Below are positions 25,661-33,815 of a stretch of 64,000 nt of DNA, in pieces. The notes beneath the pieces are model-generated. The model was not told the DNA's origin. It saw only the letters and a list, made by a program, of their open reading frames with translations, and made no database searches. Numbering within the stretch: the stretch's first letter is position 1; every line of letters starts with the position of its first letter. This stretch comes from Vibrio sp. JC009 (GTDB lineage Bacteria > Pseudomonadota > Gammaproteobacteria > Enterobacterales > Vibrionaceae). The translations under genes and the position numbers were made by a program. Where the stretch lies: contig NZ_CP092107.1 of NCBI RefSeq assembly GCF_029016485.1, forward strand, positions 1,240,001 through 1,304,000. Direction: 5' to 3'.

Positions 25661-26278
25661 ATGCAGTTACTTAAATTGACGCTCGTCACTGCTTTTTCCC
25701 TTACCACAATTGCCTGTGCGAGCAGCGACCCTGATTCGTTTGCATCTGAGTGCGGGTATTTTGAACTTCAGGGTGACAAGCCACTGACTTTCACAATGAA
25801 CAGTCCGACAGAAGCCACGCTGGATGGGGTGATTTGCTCGGGATCTCTGGATGCGTTTAATCACTTAACGGCCAGGTTTCCTGATATCCGGAAGCTGAAT
25901 ATAGATGTAATTGAAGGCAGTGCCGATGACGAGGTAAACCTGCAATTGTCCCGGAGAATACATGACAAACGTATGAGCACGCACTTGAACAGTGACGGCA
26001 TGATTGCAAGCGGTGGTGTGGATCTGTTTCTTTCCGGAGTTGAGAGAAGTGCGGATGATGTTAAGCCCAGAATAGGTGTTCATAGTTGGAGCACATCGGA
26101 TGATATGGAAGGAAATCGGATACCTAAGTCTCATCCTCTGCATGAAGAGTATCTGAGTTACTACCGCTACATTGATATTGACTCCGGCTTCTACTGGTTT
26201 ACTCTGGACGCGGCTTCAGCCGAAGATATCCACTGGATGAACGCTGCTGAAATCGAAAAATATCAGGTAATTAATTGA
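25661..26278 (+). CDS. Lipoprotein with a ClpP/SppA-like fold (COG3904-like), putative
   Basis: This 205-residue protein opens with a lipoprotein signal ending in the lipobox TIAC (Cys about residue 19). The body has a strand-helix pattern like the ClpP/crotonase-type periplasmic proteins: LDGVICSGSLDAFNHL, a stretch on ranks and ratios of the set, MIASGGVDLFLSGVER and RIGVHSW. In catalytic relatives the second motif usually reads like ASACT, with a Ser nucleophile; here it is ASGGVD, so proteolysis is doubtful. It is divergent from the RstA-like regulator. The function is unknown. Confidence 0.65.
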   Translation: MQLLKLTLVTAFSLTTIACASSDPDSFASECGYFELQGDKPLTFTMNSPTEATLDGVICSGSLDAFNHLTARFPDIRKLNIDVIEGSADDEVNLQLSRRIHDKRMSTHLNSDGMIASGGVDLFLSGVERSADDVKPRIGVHSWSTSDDMEGNRIPKSHPLHEEYLSYYRYIDIDSGFYWFTLDAASAEDIHWMNAAEIEKYQVIN

Positions 26279-26394
26279 CCTAATGTAGGAGAGGAACAAA
26301 GGGTACTTTTATTCAAAACCCATTCCCTATAGTGAGTTTAATCAATGGTTGGAGTGCCGGGAATAAAATATTAGTATTAACGTATACCTCATGG

Positions 26395-27153
26395 TTACTC
26401 TATCTGATACTTTTTAATCAATAGCTGGTACTCCTCGCTTTGAATAAACTCAAGCATTGCCAGGGCAAACGGAGTGGCCCATTCATGATTCGGACTCGCT
26501 TTTGAAAAGGCCAGATATTGCGGAATGGGTGAAAAAGTAGGAGCTAAAAATTCGATTTTTTGCCTGATACCAGCCTGAGAGGCAAAGTACGCCACTCTAT
26601 CCTTGTTAGCAATACCAATATCAATATGGTGTGCCAGTAACATGTCCAACTGACGCTTTTCGTCTTTGGCATTGTCGGTAATAGAAAGCCAAGGAAAGTT
26701 GTCAAAATTCGTACCATAGCTATAACCAAGAACCTTACCTATCATATAGCCATTCAGTTTTCTAAAATCTCCTTGGTAACCTATTTTTTCTGCTTCCCCC
26801 TGACGAACAAAAAAGGCATTAATGGAATGGCTTATTTTGTTACCCGGTTCAAAAATGGCAAACTGCTCTCTTTCTGGTGTCTTCCCCATATAGGTAATAG
26901 CATCAGCCTGACCAGATTCAATCATGTAGAGCGCTCTGCGCCAAGGAACGCTGTTAAAAGTAACCGTTACCCCTAACCTCTCAGCCACAGCCGTAACGAG
27001 GTCGATATGAAAGCCAGTCACAGGCTCTCCGGGCTGATAAATTTCATAAGGCGGATAGTTTTTGTTACCCCGCACTATAGTCAGTTCAGGTTGTGCCGTT
27101 GCGTTTGTGAAAAAAAATACGCTGATAAGAAAACAAAAAATGGGGATGCGCAT
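26395..27153 (-). CDS. Orphan periplasmic binding protein, amino-acid type (SBP_bac_3)
   Basis: This 252-residue protein has a signal peptide (MRIPIFCFLISVFFF, cut near ATA-Q) and a type II binding fold: YPPYEIYQPGEPVTGFHIDLVTAVAERLG, WRRALYMIESGQADAITYMGKTPERE, and a C-terminal EEYQLLIKKY. No permease or ATPase lies beside it, as is common for this family in Vibrio. It could be a sensor or chemotaxis receptor or serve a distant transporter. The 3' stub of a second such gene lies immediately upstream (27278-27375). Confidence 0.85.
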   Translation of the reverse strand: MRIPIFCFLISVFFFTNATAQPELTIVRGNKNYPPYEIYQPGEPVTGFHIDLVTAVAERLGVTVTFNSVPWRRALYMIESGQADAITYMGKTPEREQFAIFEPGNKISHSINAFFVRQGEAEKIGYQGDFRKLNGYMIGKVLGYSYGTNFDNFPWLSITDNAKDEKRQLDMLLAHHIDIGIANKDRVAYFASQAGIRQKIEFLAPTFSPIPQYLAFSKASPNHEWATPFALAMLEFIQSEEYQLLIKKYQIE

Positions 27154-27277
27154 AAATTGTGTCGTCCTGAGGTGGTACCGATTCCTCTTGTTAGTCTAGT
27201 AATAAACCGTGATGTTTTCAGGGGCAGAAATGAGACGGATAGCTGCACCAATATATGGGCAAGGTGTGATGACACGT

Positions 27278-27375
27278 TTAATAACTTATCAAGTATTTAC
27301 CCAGAATTTTTTTGTACTCTTCAGTCTGTTTAAACTTACCCACGGCATTTTTCATCACTAGGTTTCGTGGATTAG
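27278..27375 (-). pseudogene. 3' stub of a second amino-acid-type binding-protein gene
   Basis: On the minus strand a frame ending at 27278 reads VMKNAVGKFKQTEEYKKILG followed by KYLISY and stop. This matches the C-terminal helix of SBP_bac_3 proteins and parallels the intact neighbour (FIQSEEYQLLIKKYQIE). Homology stops at the acr3 stop codon (27376). No start or signal peptide is present. It looks like the end of a gene whose front was replaced when the acr3-arsR module arrived. Confidence 0.75.
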
Positions 27376-28431
27376 TTACGCTCTCGCTAACATATACTGG
27401 CTTTTCATTCGAAGTGCGACATTAACTAATGCTATCAGGACTGGCACTTCAATTAGTGGGCCAATAACACCGGCAAAGGCTTGATTTGAGTTGATTCCAA
27501 ATACAGCAATGGACACGGCGATTGCTAATTCAAAGTTATTACCGGTAGCAGTGAAAGCAATAGATGCATTTTTATCATATGGAATACCTAGTCTTTTGCC
27601 GATATACATGCTGACAAAAAACATCGTTACAAAGTAAATTGTTAGTGGAATTGCCACCCGAACTACATCCATTGGCAACTCAATAATCATTTCACCTTTC
27701 AGGCTAAACATAAGAACAATTGTTCCCAGAAGTGCTATCAGTGTCATAGGTGATATTCTTGGAATAAATATGTTGTTGTACCAGATTTCACCTTTCACTT
27801 TTACAAGTACTTCTCGACTTACAAAACCCGCCAGAAAAGGTATACCGAGATAGATCATCACGCTTTCAGCAATATCACCCATAGAAATATCTACCAGCAT
27901 GCTTTGATAACCAAATACTGGAGGCAATACCGTGATAAACAGCCAGGCCATAAAACTGTATGTCACAATTTGAAAGGCGCTGTTCAATGCAACAAGTGCT
28001 GCCCCATATTCACGGTTACCGCCACCGATATCATTCCAAACCAAAACCATAGCGATGCAACGCGCCAGACCAATAAGGATGATGCCGACCATGTAACCGG
28101 GCTGATCACCAAGAAAAATCAAAGCCAGGATAAACATCAAAATAGGACCGACAATCCAGTTCATGACCAATGACAGTGTTATAGCTTGCTTATCTTTGGT
28201 GACTTTGCCAAGTAGACGGTAATTAACCTTAGCAAGAGGTGGGTACATCATAAGAATCAGACCTATTGCTAGAGGAATATTCGTGCTTCCAACAGACATT
28301 ACCTCATTCCAATCAGCAACTTGTGGAAACACTACTCCTATAGTCACACCAGTAGCCATTGCAAGAAATATCCAAAGTGTCAGGTAGCGGTCTAAAAAGT
28401 TTAATTTTGGTTTTACTTGTTCAGTGGTCAT
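27376..28431 (-). CDS. acr3: Arsenite efflux permease, ACR3 family
   Basis: This 351-residue permease exports arsenite (and possibly antimonite). It has about ten membrane helices and the ACR3 signatures [25 protein letters not shown] (catalytic Cys C125) and [17 protein letters not shown]. It lies downstream of an ArsR repressor on the same strand with 80 bases between them. No arsenate reductase or arsA gene is next to it. The module ends precisely where a binding-protein stub begins, suggesting insertion. Confidence 0.93.
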   Translation of the reverse strand: MTTEQVKPKLNFLDRYLTLWIFLAMATGVTIGVVFPQVADWNEVMSVGSTNIPLAIGLILMMYPPLAKVNYRLLGKVTKDKQAITLSLVMNWIVGPILMFILALIFLGDQPGYMVGIILIGLARCIAMVLVWNDIGGGNREYGAALVALNSAFQIVTYSFMAWLFITVLPPVFGYQSMLVDISMGDIAESVMIYLGIPFLAGFVSREVLVKVKGEIWYNNIFIPRISPMTLIALLGTIVLMFSLKGEMIIELPMDVVRVAIPLTIYFVTMFFVSMYIGKRLGIPYDKNASIAFTATGNNFELAIAVSIAVFGINSNQAFAGVIGPLIEVPVLIALVNVALRMKSQYMLARA

Positions 28432-28511
28432 GCTTAACCTTTATTCGTGCATCGTCGAAATACGATTGATTAATTTAATAAAACTGGGGCCAAAGCTCCA
28501 CATACTATTAC

Positions 28512-28853
28512 TCAGTTGTATATAGCTGAAAACAAATCAGAAAAAGCCTCAATTTTTCTACGATTAACTCTGTAGCACATTCTAGGTGGAATCGGGTCTG
28601 CTGTAATAAACTCTGCCTGCTTCAAAATCCGCAAGTGTTCAGAAACTGTGGACTGTGCAAGTCCTAGTTCAGATACTAAATCACTGTTTAAGCACGCATC
28701 CATATTATCCATAGTGAGTAGAATCTTCAAGATTCTGACTCTTGCAGGGTGGGATAGTGCTTTCGACAGAATCGCAAATTCTGTTTCCTGTGCAAGTTGA
28801 TGCTTAGTAGAAACAAAAGCCCGAGAATCTCCAGTTAAGCAGGATGAACTCAT
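28512..28853 (-). CDS. arsR: ArsR-family metalloregulator
   Basis: This 113-residue winged-helix repressor has ILSKALSHPARVRILKIL, ACLNSDLVSELGLAQSTVSEHLRILKQAEF and PPRMCYRVN. Cysteines lie at the metal-site helix region (ACLN) and near the C-terminus (MCYRV). I choose the ATG at 28853 rather than the longer frame (to 28919), because a consensus-like promoter and a 12-bp inverted repeat occupy 28865-28919. The Shine-Dalgarno is weak. It should repress itself and acr3 until arsenite binds. Confidence 0.9.
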   Translation of the reverse strand: MSSSCLTGDSRAFVSTKHQLAQETEFAILSKALSHPARVRILKILLTMDNMDACLNSDLVSELGLAQSTVSEHLRILKQAEFITADPIPPRMCYRVNRRKIEAFSDLFSAIYN

Positions 28854-28864
28854 ATTATTACCAG

Positions 28865-28919
28865 TATAGTTAATCGTCGAATTGCGATTAACTATACGCT
28901 TCATGCTTTGCATGATCAA
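28865..28919 (-). promoter_or_regulatory. arsR-acr3 promoter with overlapping operator
   Basis: On the minus strand TTGATC (28914-28919) and TATAGT (28891-28896) are separated by exactly 17 bases, a near-consensus sigma-70 promoter. A perfect 12-bp inverted repeat, TATAGTTAATCG (28865-28876) against CGATTAACTATA (28885-28896), begins at the -10 box. A bound repressor would cover the -10 element and start site. Confidence 0.8.
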
Positions 28920-29055
28920 CTACTTTAGCTTTGTATAAAATAAGTTGCATTCCGTATTAATGATGGACAGCTCTCAGCTACGCTTTTTAATGATCTTGCA
29001 TAACAATTCAAAGATGGCCGGCTTCTTAGAAACCCCGCTCTTGCACAGAAATTGG

Positions 29056-29086
29056 GAGAAAATGAGCACGGCAATACCATGCTCAT
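29056..29086 (-). terminator. Terminator of sucrose phosphorylase gene
   Basis: ATGAGCA (29062-29068) pairs with TGCTCAT (29080-29086). On the minus strand the stem is followed by TTTTCT (29056-29061). It lies 15 bases beyond the phosphorylase stop codon. Confidence 0.75.
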
Positions 29087-29100
29087 AGTGTGAAAGCCTT

Positions 29101-30582
29101 TTATTTCGCCTCTCCTGCGGCCAATGACACCAGATCGTAGTGACGTATAGCTATCCCCTCTTTGATAGCGACAATACCACTTTGATTTTCTAAGTTCAGA
29201 TATAACGCCGCTTCAGAAGTACCATTTAACCAAGCCAGAACCAATTGATTGTCTATATAGTTGACGGAAAACTTCCCATCAAATGCCGATGAGCTATTGC
29301 GGATTTCAATTAATTTACACAGCCCCTTTACAACAGGCAGCTCTTTCCGATCAGCAACAATTTCAGGAGTTAAATATGGCCGGTTAATATCTCTACCTAC
29401 ATTGGTTCGTTCCAGTAAATCCATATCATTTTGCATTGCAAATAATCCACCATAGTAAACTTGCGGAACACCAGGGCTGAAAAACTGAATAGCTCGAGCA
29501 AAAATATAGTGCAGATCGTTTCGGGCTAAAGCATCGTAATAGGTACAGTTAACCTGATACAAATCAACGTTGCTCGCAGCAGCTCCCGTTGCCTTTCTGC
29601 TCTGTCCTTGACTGTTTTCATGAATACTCTCTACCAGGTTATCGATTTCATCAGCGTTTAAAAGACCTGGTTTATCACCTTGAGGGCCTGCATCAATGAT
29701 CCCAATACCATCATGGGTATCTAAGACGGTTAAGCAGTTTCTCGGTGCGATCTTCAGCCAGGATACCAACGCATCCACATTGTTGGTGAACAGAGAATGC
29801 AGAATGAGTGGCGGGAGAGCAAAGTCGTAAACCCGGTTTACTTTCTTAGCGACATCAATCTGTGTTTTATAATAACTATGAATCTCTGCCACGGTTTCCA
29901 TTCCAAGTTCATTAGCGCGCTCAGAAAGCTGATTGATAAAAGCAAACGCCTCATCTGTCATAAAACAGCTGGTTCCCGCTCTTTTGATAGCATAGCCGGC
30001 TGCATCCAGACGAATAATTTTCACCCCATTTTCAGAAAACAACTTAAGTACCTTTTCTAAGTACGCTTTGCCTGCCGGAGATTCCACATTGATATCAATC
30101 TGGTTATCCGTAAATGTGGCCCAGAAATTGATCTTTTCTCCTGACTCTAGCTGTTTCTCACTAAAACAACTGCCGGGTCTCGGACGATAGATTTGCTGCG
30201 CCTGCTCTTTTGTTATCCCATCAGGAAAAACATCTTGCTCTTTCAGGAACATTGACCAGTATTCGGAACCCTCTCCCTTACTAAGCACATCCAGAAACTC
30301 CGGAGACTGTCCTGAAGCGTGGTTTACAATAAGGTCCGCCATAATTTCAGATTGATGGCCTAACGCTTTTAAGCTATCCCAACTTCCCAGTCTTTCATCA
30401 ACCTGCGCATGATCAATTGGGTCAAACCCTGCATCGCTGCCATCAATAGGATAGAAAAAAGGAAGGATATGAACACCTGCAAACAGGTCCTCAAGTGGCT
30501 TATTAAGCATGTTGGTAAGATCATCAATCCCACCGGCTGTTAACCGATCAACATAAGTGATCAGTTGAACCTGATTTTTCAT
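29101..30582 (-). CDS. gtfA: Sucrose phosphorylase (GH13_18)
   Basis: This 493-residue cytoplasmic enzyme splits sucrose with phosphate into glucose-1-phosphate and fructose. It resembles Bifidobacterium/Streptococcus sucrose phosphorylase along its length: MKNQVQLITYVDRL, HILPFFYPIDGSDAGFDPID, YRPRPGSCF, ATGAAASNVDLYQVN and SPGVPQVYYGG. Catalytic residues are visible: nucleophile D193 (IIRLDAAGY), acid/base E233 (VAEIHSYY) and D291 (DTHDG). It is last in the ABC transporter operon. A terminator-like hairpin lies between it and the ATPase gene, so its level may be set separately. A sucrose-6-phosphate specificity is possible but less likely beside an ABC importer. Confidence 0.93.
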   Translation of the reverse strand: MKNQVQLITYVDRLTAGGIDDLTNMLNKPLEDLFAGVHILPFFYPIDGSDAGFDPIDHAQVDERLGSWDSLKALGHQSEIMADLIVNHASGQSPEFLDVLSKGEGSEYWSMFLKEQDVFPDGITKEQAQQIYRPRPGSCFSEKQLESGEKINFWATFTDNQIDINVESPAGKAYLEKVLKLFSENGVKIIRLDAAGYAIKRAGTSCFMTDEAFAFINQLSERANELGMETVAEIHSYYKTQIDVAKKVNRVYDFALPPLILHSLFTNNVDALVSWLKIAPRNCLTVLDTHDGIGIIDAGPQGDKPGLLNADEIDNLVESIHENSQGQSRKATGAAASNVDLYQVNCTYYDALARNDLHYIFARAIQFFSPGVPQVYYGGLFAMQNDMDLLERTNVGRDINRPYLTPEIVADRKELPVVKGLCKLIEIRNSSSAFDGKFSVNYIDNQLVLAWLNGTSEAALYLNLENQSGIVAIKEGIAIRHYDLVSLAAGEAK

Positions 30583-30592
30583 AATTTATCTC

Positions 30593-30745
30593 TCACTTAG
30601 AATTTAATTTATTATTTAGGTTAATTTTGATTTCATTCAGCAGATTACGCAGCTCATAAGCGCCTGCTCGTGCGCTTCGGTAATCATATGAGTGCACAAA
30701 GAAAGTGCATGAAGGGTAGTAGTTTTCTTTGAATAAGAAGGTCAC
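30593..30745 (-). CDS. Possible 50-residue small protein or gene relic
   Basis: On the minus strand an open frame from a GTG at 30745 ends 10 bases before the phosphorylase start codon. It contains YRSARAGAYELRNLLNEIKI, which has the look of a real amphipathic helix rather than random sequence. There is no ATG start, no clear ribosome site, and its beginning overlaps the hairpin at 30738-30771. It could be a small protein, a leader peptide, or the 3' end of a lost gene. I do not recognise it. Confidence 0.25.
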   Translation of the reverse strand: MTFLFKENYYPSCTFFVHSYDYRSARAGAYELRNLLNEIKINLNNKLNSK

Positions 30746-30771
30746 CAGGAGGCATCATCCCTGATGACCTT
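30738..30771 (-). terminator. Intra-operon terminator/attenuator after the ABC ATPase gene
   Basis: AAGGTCACCAGG (30738-30749) pairs with CCTGATGACCTT (30760-30771), 12 bp with one mismatch. It lies 12 bases after the ATPase stop on the minus strand, and a modest T-rich tail (CTTCTTATT) follows. It probably lowers transcription into the phosphorylase gene. Confidence 0.7.
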
Positions 30772-30782
30772 ATGTGCACGTA

Positions 30783-31889
30783 TTAATGTTGGGTCTTAAC
30801 TTCCAGACGCTGATAGGCGCGACCACTCACATCAAACAGATAGCAGGAGGATGGATCCATCTTAAGCTCGATATTGCAACCAGCTTTGGTCAGGTTACGC
30901 TCTCCCATACGTACAACCCATGGCTCATCATAGCCCTTGTCCACGTAGAGGTAGGTTTCATTACCCATTTGCTCTACGAACATCACTTCATCGGCTTTTT
31001 CACTATTAGACTCGGTAAAATCCAGATGTTCAGGACGAACGCCAAGAATCGCTGGCTTACCAATATCATGGTGTGAAGCTGAAACCGGAAGTGTTATAAA
31101 ATCCCCGGAACGTGTCTGAACTGTACATGAGTCACTATCTACCATGGTAATGGTAACCGGAGCCGTGTTCATTTTTGGTGAACCAATAAATTGGGCCACG
31201 AACAGGTTTTCCGGATGGTCATAAAGCTCCAGAGGTGTCCCCACCTGCTCAACGTTGCCTCTGTTCAATACCACTATGCGGTCAGCCAATGTCATTGCTT
31301 CTACCTGATCGTGAGTAACATAAATAATGGTCGACTTCAGACGCTTATGCAGATTGGCAATCTCCATACGCATCTGTACACGAAGACTGGCATCCAGGTT
31401 GGATAGCGGCTCATCAAACAGGAACAGCTTTGGCTCACGGGCAATAGAACGACCAATTGCAACTCGCTGACGCTGACCACCAGAAAGGTCCTTTGGCTTT
31501 CTGTCCATCAGGTGTTCCAGTTGAAGTATTTTCGCTGCGCTGTCTACGCGCTGTTTGATCTCTTCTTTAGGCAGTTTTGCAAGTTCCAGCGCGAAGCCCA
31601 TATTCCGGCGAACGTCCATATGTGGGTAGAGTGCGTATGACTGGAATACCATACCGATACCGCGCTCTGACGGTGTGTCATCATTTACAATATTGCCGTC
31701 GATCTTCATATCACCGGAAGTAATGTCTTCCAGTCCTGCAATCATGCGTAGCAAAGTGGATTTACCACAACCGGATGGGCCTACGATAACGACAAACTCG
31801 CCGCTTTTTACATCCAGATCCAGGTTAGGGATGATGGTTGCATCGCTGTTATAGCTTTTACAGATATTGTTAAGGCTAAGTTCTGACAT
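30783..31889 (-). CDS. Sugar ABC transporter ATP-binding protein (MsmK/UgpC/MalK type)
   Basis: This 368-residue ATPase energises the importer. It has Walker [10 protein letters not shown] (about 37-45), signature LSGGQRQRVAIGR, Walker B LFLFDEPLSNLD, and a C-terminal OB-type regulatory domain (from about 240; GVRPEHLDF). The ATG at 31889 has GAGGAA about seven bases upstream; the longer frame to 31916 lacks support. It lies 36 bases after the second permease gene. It belongs to the class that can serve several sugar importers. Confidence 0.93.
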   Translation of the reverse strand: MSELSLNNICKSYNSDATIIPNLDLDVKSGEFVVIVGPSGCGKSTLLRMIAGLEDITSGDMKIDGNIVNDDTPSERGIGMVFQSYALYPHMDVRRNMGFALELAKLPKEEIKQRVDSAAKILQLEHLMDRKPKDLSGGQRQRVAIGRSIAREPKLFLFDEPLSNLDASLRVQMRMEIANLHKRLKSTIIYVTHDQVEAMTLADRIVVLNRGNVEQVGTPLELYDHPENLFVAQFIGSPKMNTAPVTITMVDSDSCTVQTRSGDFITLPVSASHHDIGKPAILGVRPEHLDFTESNSEKADEVMFVEQMGNETYLYVDKGYDEPWVVRMGERNLTKAGCNIELKMDPSSCYLFDVSGRAYQRLEVKTQH

Positions 31890-31925
31890 GATTTTTTCCT
31901 CGAATTTTTTACTCAAATAGCGGTG

Positions 31926-32771
31926 TTAGCCTTTTACGGCACCATTGGTTAGTCCACTGACGATTCGTTTCTGGAAGATAAGTACCATAACGATAATTGG
32001 CACTGTTACGATGACGGAACCCGCCATAATTGCGCCCCACGGCAGCTCATATTGAGATGCACCTTGCATCATGCCGATGGCTACCGGAACCGTGCGATTT
32101 TCTGGTGAAATAATGAAGGTAATTGCGAACATGAATTCGTTCCATGCACCGACAAAAGCAAGCAGACCTGTTGTTACCAGTGCAGGCCCCATGATTGGCG
32201 CAAACACTTTAGAGATAATTACCCAGGTGCTGGCACCGTCAACAATCGCAGCCTCTTCTATTTCCAGTGGCATGTTTTTCATAAATGTAGTCAGTACCCA
32301 TACTGTGAACGGTAGCGAGAACGTCATGTATGAGACGATAAGAGCGAACAGCGAATCATAAAGGCCGAAGAAACGCACCAGCTCAAACATACCCGTTAGC
32401 ACGGCTACTTGCGGGAACATGGATACACACAAGATGGTTAACATGATGCCTTGCTTACCCTTAAAGCGAATTCGAGCAAGAGCAAAAGAGGCAATAATTG
32501 CTACCAACAGGCACCCGCCTACCGTTAGACCTGCAACAAACGTTGAGTTAAACAAGCTTCTTGCCACACCGTTTGATACAAGCGCAGTGACGTAGTTTTC
32601 CCAATTAAACGACGTTGGCAAAAAGCTAACATGGAACAGCTCATTACCTGTTTTTAGTGAGCTAATGATTGCGTTGTAAAATGGATACACGCAGAAAATA
32701 GTTACAAACGCGGAAGCAACATAAAGCATTGCCTGATGTAACTTGTGTTTTTGTTTACGAGTAAACTTCAT
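31926..32771 (-). CDS. Sugar ABC transporter permease (MalG/MsmG type)
   Basis: This 281-residue inner-membrane permease has about six helices and the EAA loop EEAAIVDGASTWVIISKVFAP near residue 175, which docks to the ATPase. It begins two bases after the first permease ends. With that protein it forms the transmembrane channel. The end, VSGLTNGAVKG, is typical of MalG-type permeases. Confidence 0.93.
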   Translation of the reverse strand: MKFTRKQKHKLHQAMLYVASAFVTIFCVYPFYNAIISSLKTGNELFHVSFLPTSFNWENYVTALVSNGVARSLFNSTFVAGLTVGGCLLVAIIASFALARIRFKGKQGIMLTILCVSMFPQVAVLTGMFELVRFFGLYDSLFALIVSYMTFSLPFTVWVLTTFMKNMPLEIEEAAIVDGASTWVIISKVFAPIMGPALVTTGLLAFVGAWNEFMFAITFIISPENRTVPVAIGMMQGASQYELPWGAIMAGSVIVTVPIIVMVLIFQKRIVSGLTNGAVKG

Positions 32772-32773
32772 AA

Positions 32774-33736
32774 TTAGTCCTCCAACTTATGCATACGGCT
32801 AGCGTAAAGGAATGAAACCGCAATACCCCCAACAAGCATGAATACCAGAACAGATGCTGCCGAGCCTGAACCCATTTCCTGGTAAGCGACGATTTGATCG
32901 CGTGCGTAACCAGAAATCGAAATGGTTGATTCACTGTTAGAGGTCAGTACGTAAATCAAGTCAAACACTCGCAGCGCATCCATGATTCGGAAAATAAGCG
33001 CAACGACCATTGCTGGCATTATCAGAGGTAGAGTAATTTTCCAGAAGCGTTGCCAGGCTGTTGCGCCATCTACGCGCGCAGCCTCGTGCAAGTCTCCCGG
33101 CACAGTCTGTAGCGCAGCCAGAAGCATTAGCGCCATAAATGGCACTGTTTTCCAAACATCGGCCACAACTACAGCCCACATCGATAAGTTTGGCTCTGCG
33201 ATCCAGGCCAGATTAGTATCGATAATTCCGAAAAAGTTAAGAACGTAGTTAACAACACCGTATTGGTCATGGAACATCCAACCCCACATTTTTGCTGTTA
33301 CGATAGTCGGGATAGCCCAAGGCACCAAGATAGCGGCGCGCATCAAACCCTGCCCCTTAAACTTTTGGTTCATTAAGAGCGCGAATAGAAGACCTATGAC
33401 CAACTCGAAAGACACTGACCAGCATGTAAACCAGAGTGTATTTCCAACTGCTTGCCACCAAAGGCCGTCAGCTAAGACCCCGTAAGCCTCGCCCTCAAAT
33501 GTAGTAAAATAATTGTCGAATCCTACAAAATCGTAGAACTCTGGTGCATCTAATGCAGCATTAGTAAAACTGTAGTAGAACGTTTTTAGCAGAGGCCAAC
33601 CCGCTACACCAAACAGGAGAAGCAGCGTAGGCGCTATCAGAATCCAGGCAGTTTTAACCCGCTGCTGGTGCAGCCCCTTTTTTTTCCGAGGTGTTTGCTT
33701 TCCTTCGGCAGAAAGCGAAATGTCTGAATTTGTCAT
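32774..33736 (-). CDS. Sugar ABC transporter permease (MalF/MsmF type)
   Basis: This 320-residue permease has a positively charged cytoplasmic N-terminus (TPRKKKGLHQQRVKTAW), about six helices and an EAA loop HEAARVDGATAWQRFWKITLP near residue 218. It lies directly after the binding-protein gene, separated by a hairpin. It partners the MalG-type permease downstream. Confidence 0.93.
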   Translation of the reverse strand: MTNSDISLSAEGKQTPRKKKGLHQQRVKTAWILIAPTLLLLFGVAGWPLLKTFYYSFTNAALDAPEFYDFVGFDNYFTTFEGEAYGVLADGLWWQAVGNTLWFTCWSVSFELVIGLLFALLMNQKFKGQGLMRAAILVPWAIPTIVTAKMWGWMFHDQYGVVNYVLNFFGIIDTNLAWIAEPNLSMWAVVVADVWKTVPFMALMLLAALQTVPGDLHEAARVDGATAWQRFWKITLPLIMPAMVVALIFRIMDALRVFDLIYVLTSNSESTISISGYARDQIVAYQEMGSGSAASVLVFMLVGGIAVSFLYASRMHKLED

Positions 33737-33778
33737 ATATATACACCCAACTGATTATTAACGTTGATATCAAATTAT

Positions 33779-33800
33779 CTCCGGCTCTTACGAGCCGGAG
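33779..33800 (-). terminator. Hairpin between binding-protein and permease genes
   Basis: CTCCGGCTC (33779-33787) pairs perfectly with GAGCCGGAG (33792-33800), with a four-base loop and no U-tract. It lies 15 bases after the binding-protein stop. Such hairpins stabilise the upstream message and attenuate downstream genes, giving more binding protein than permease, as in malE-malF. Confidence 0.7.
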
Positions 33801-33815
33801 TGTGGAAGGTGTTAA

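Noticed and set aside
28971..29096. Plus-strand frame of about 42 codons between arsR and gtfA
   Set aside because: No ribosome site, no recognisable homology, and it runs through the gtfA terminator. An insertion-sequence end was considered, but no matching inverted repeat was found.
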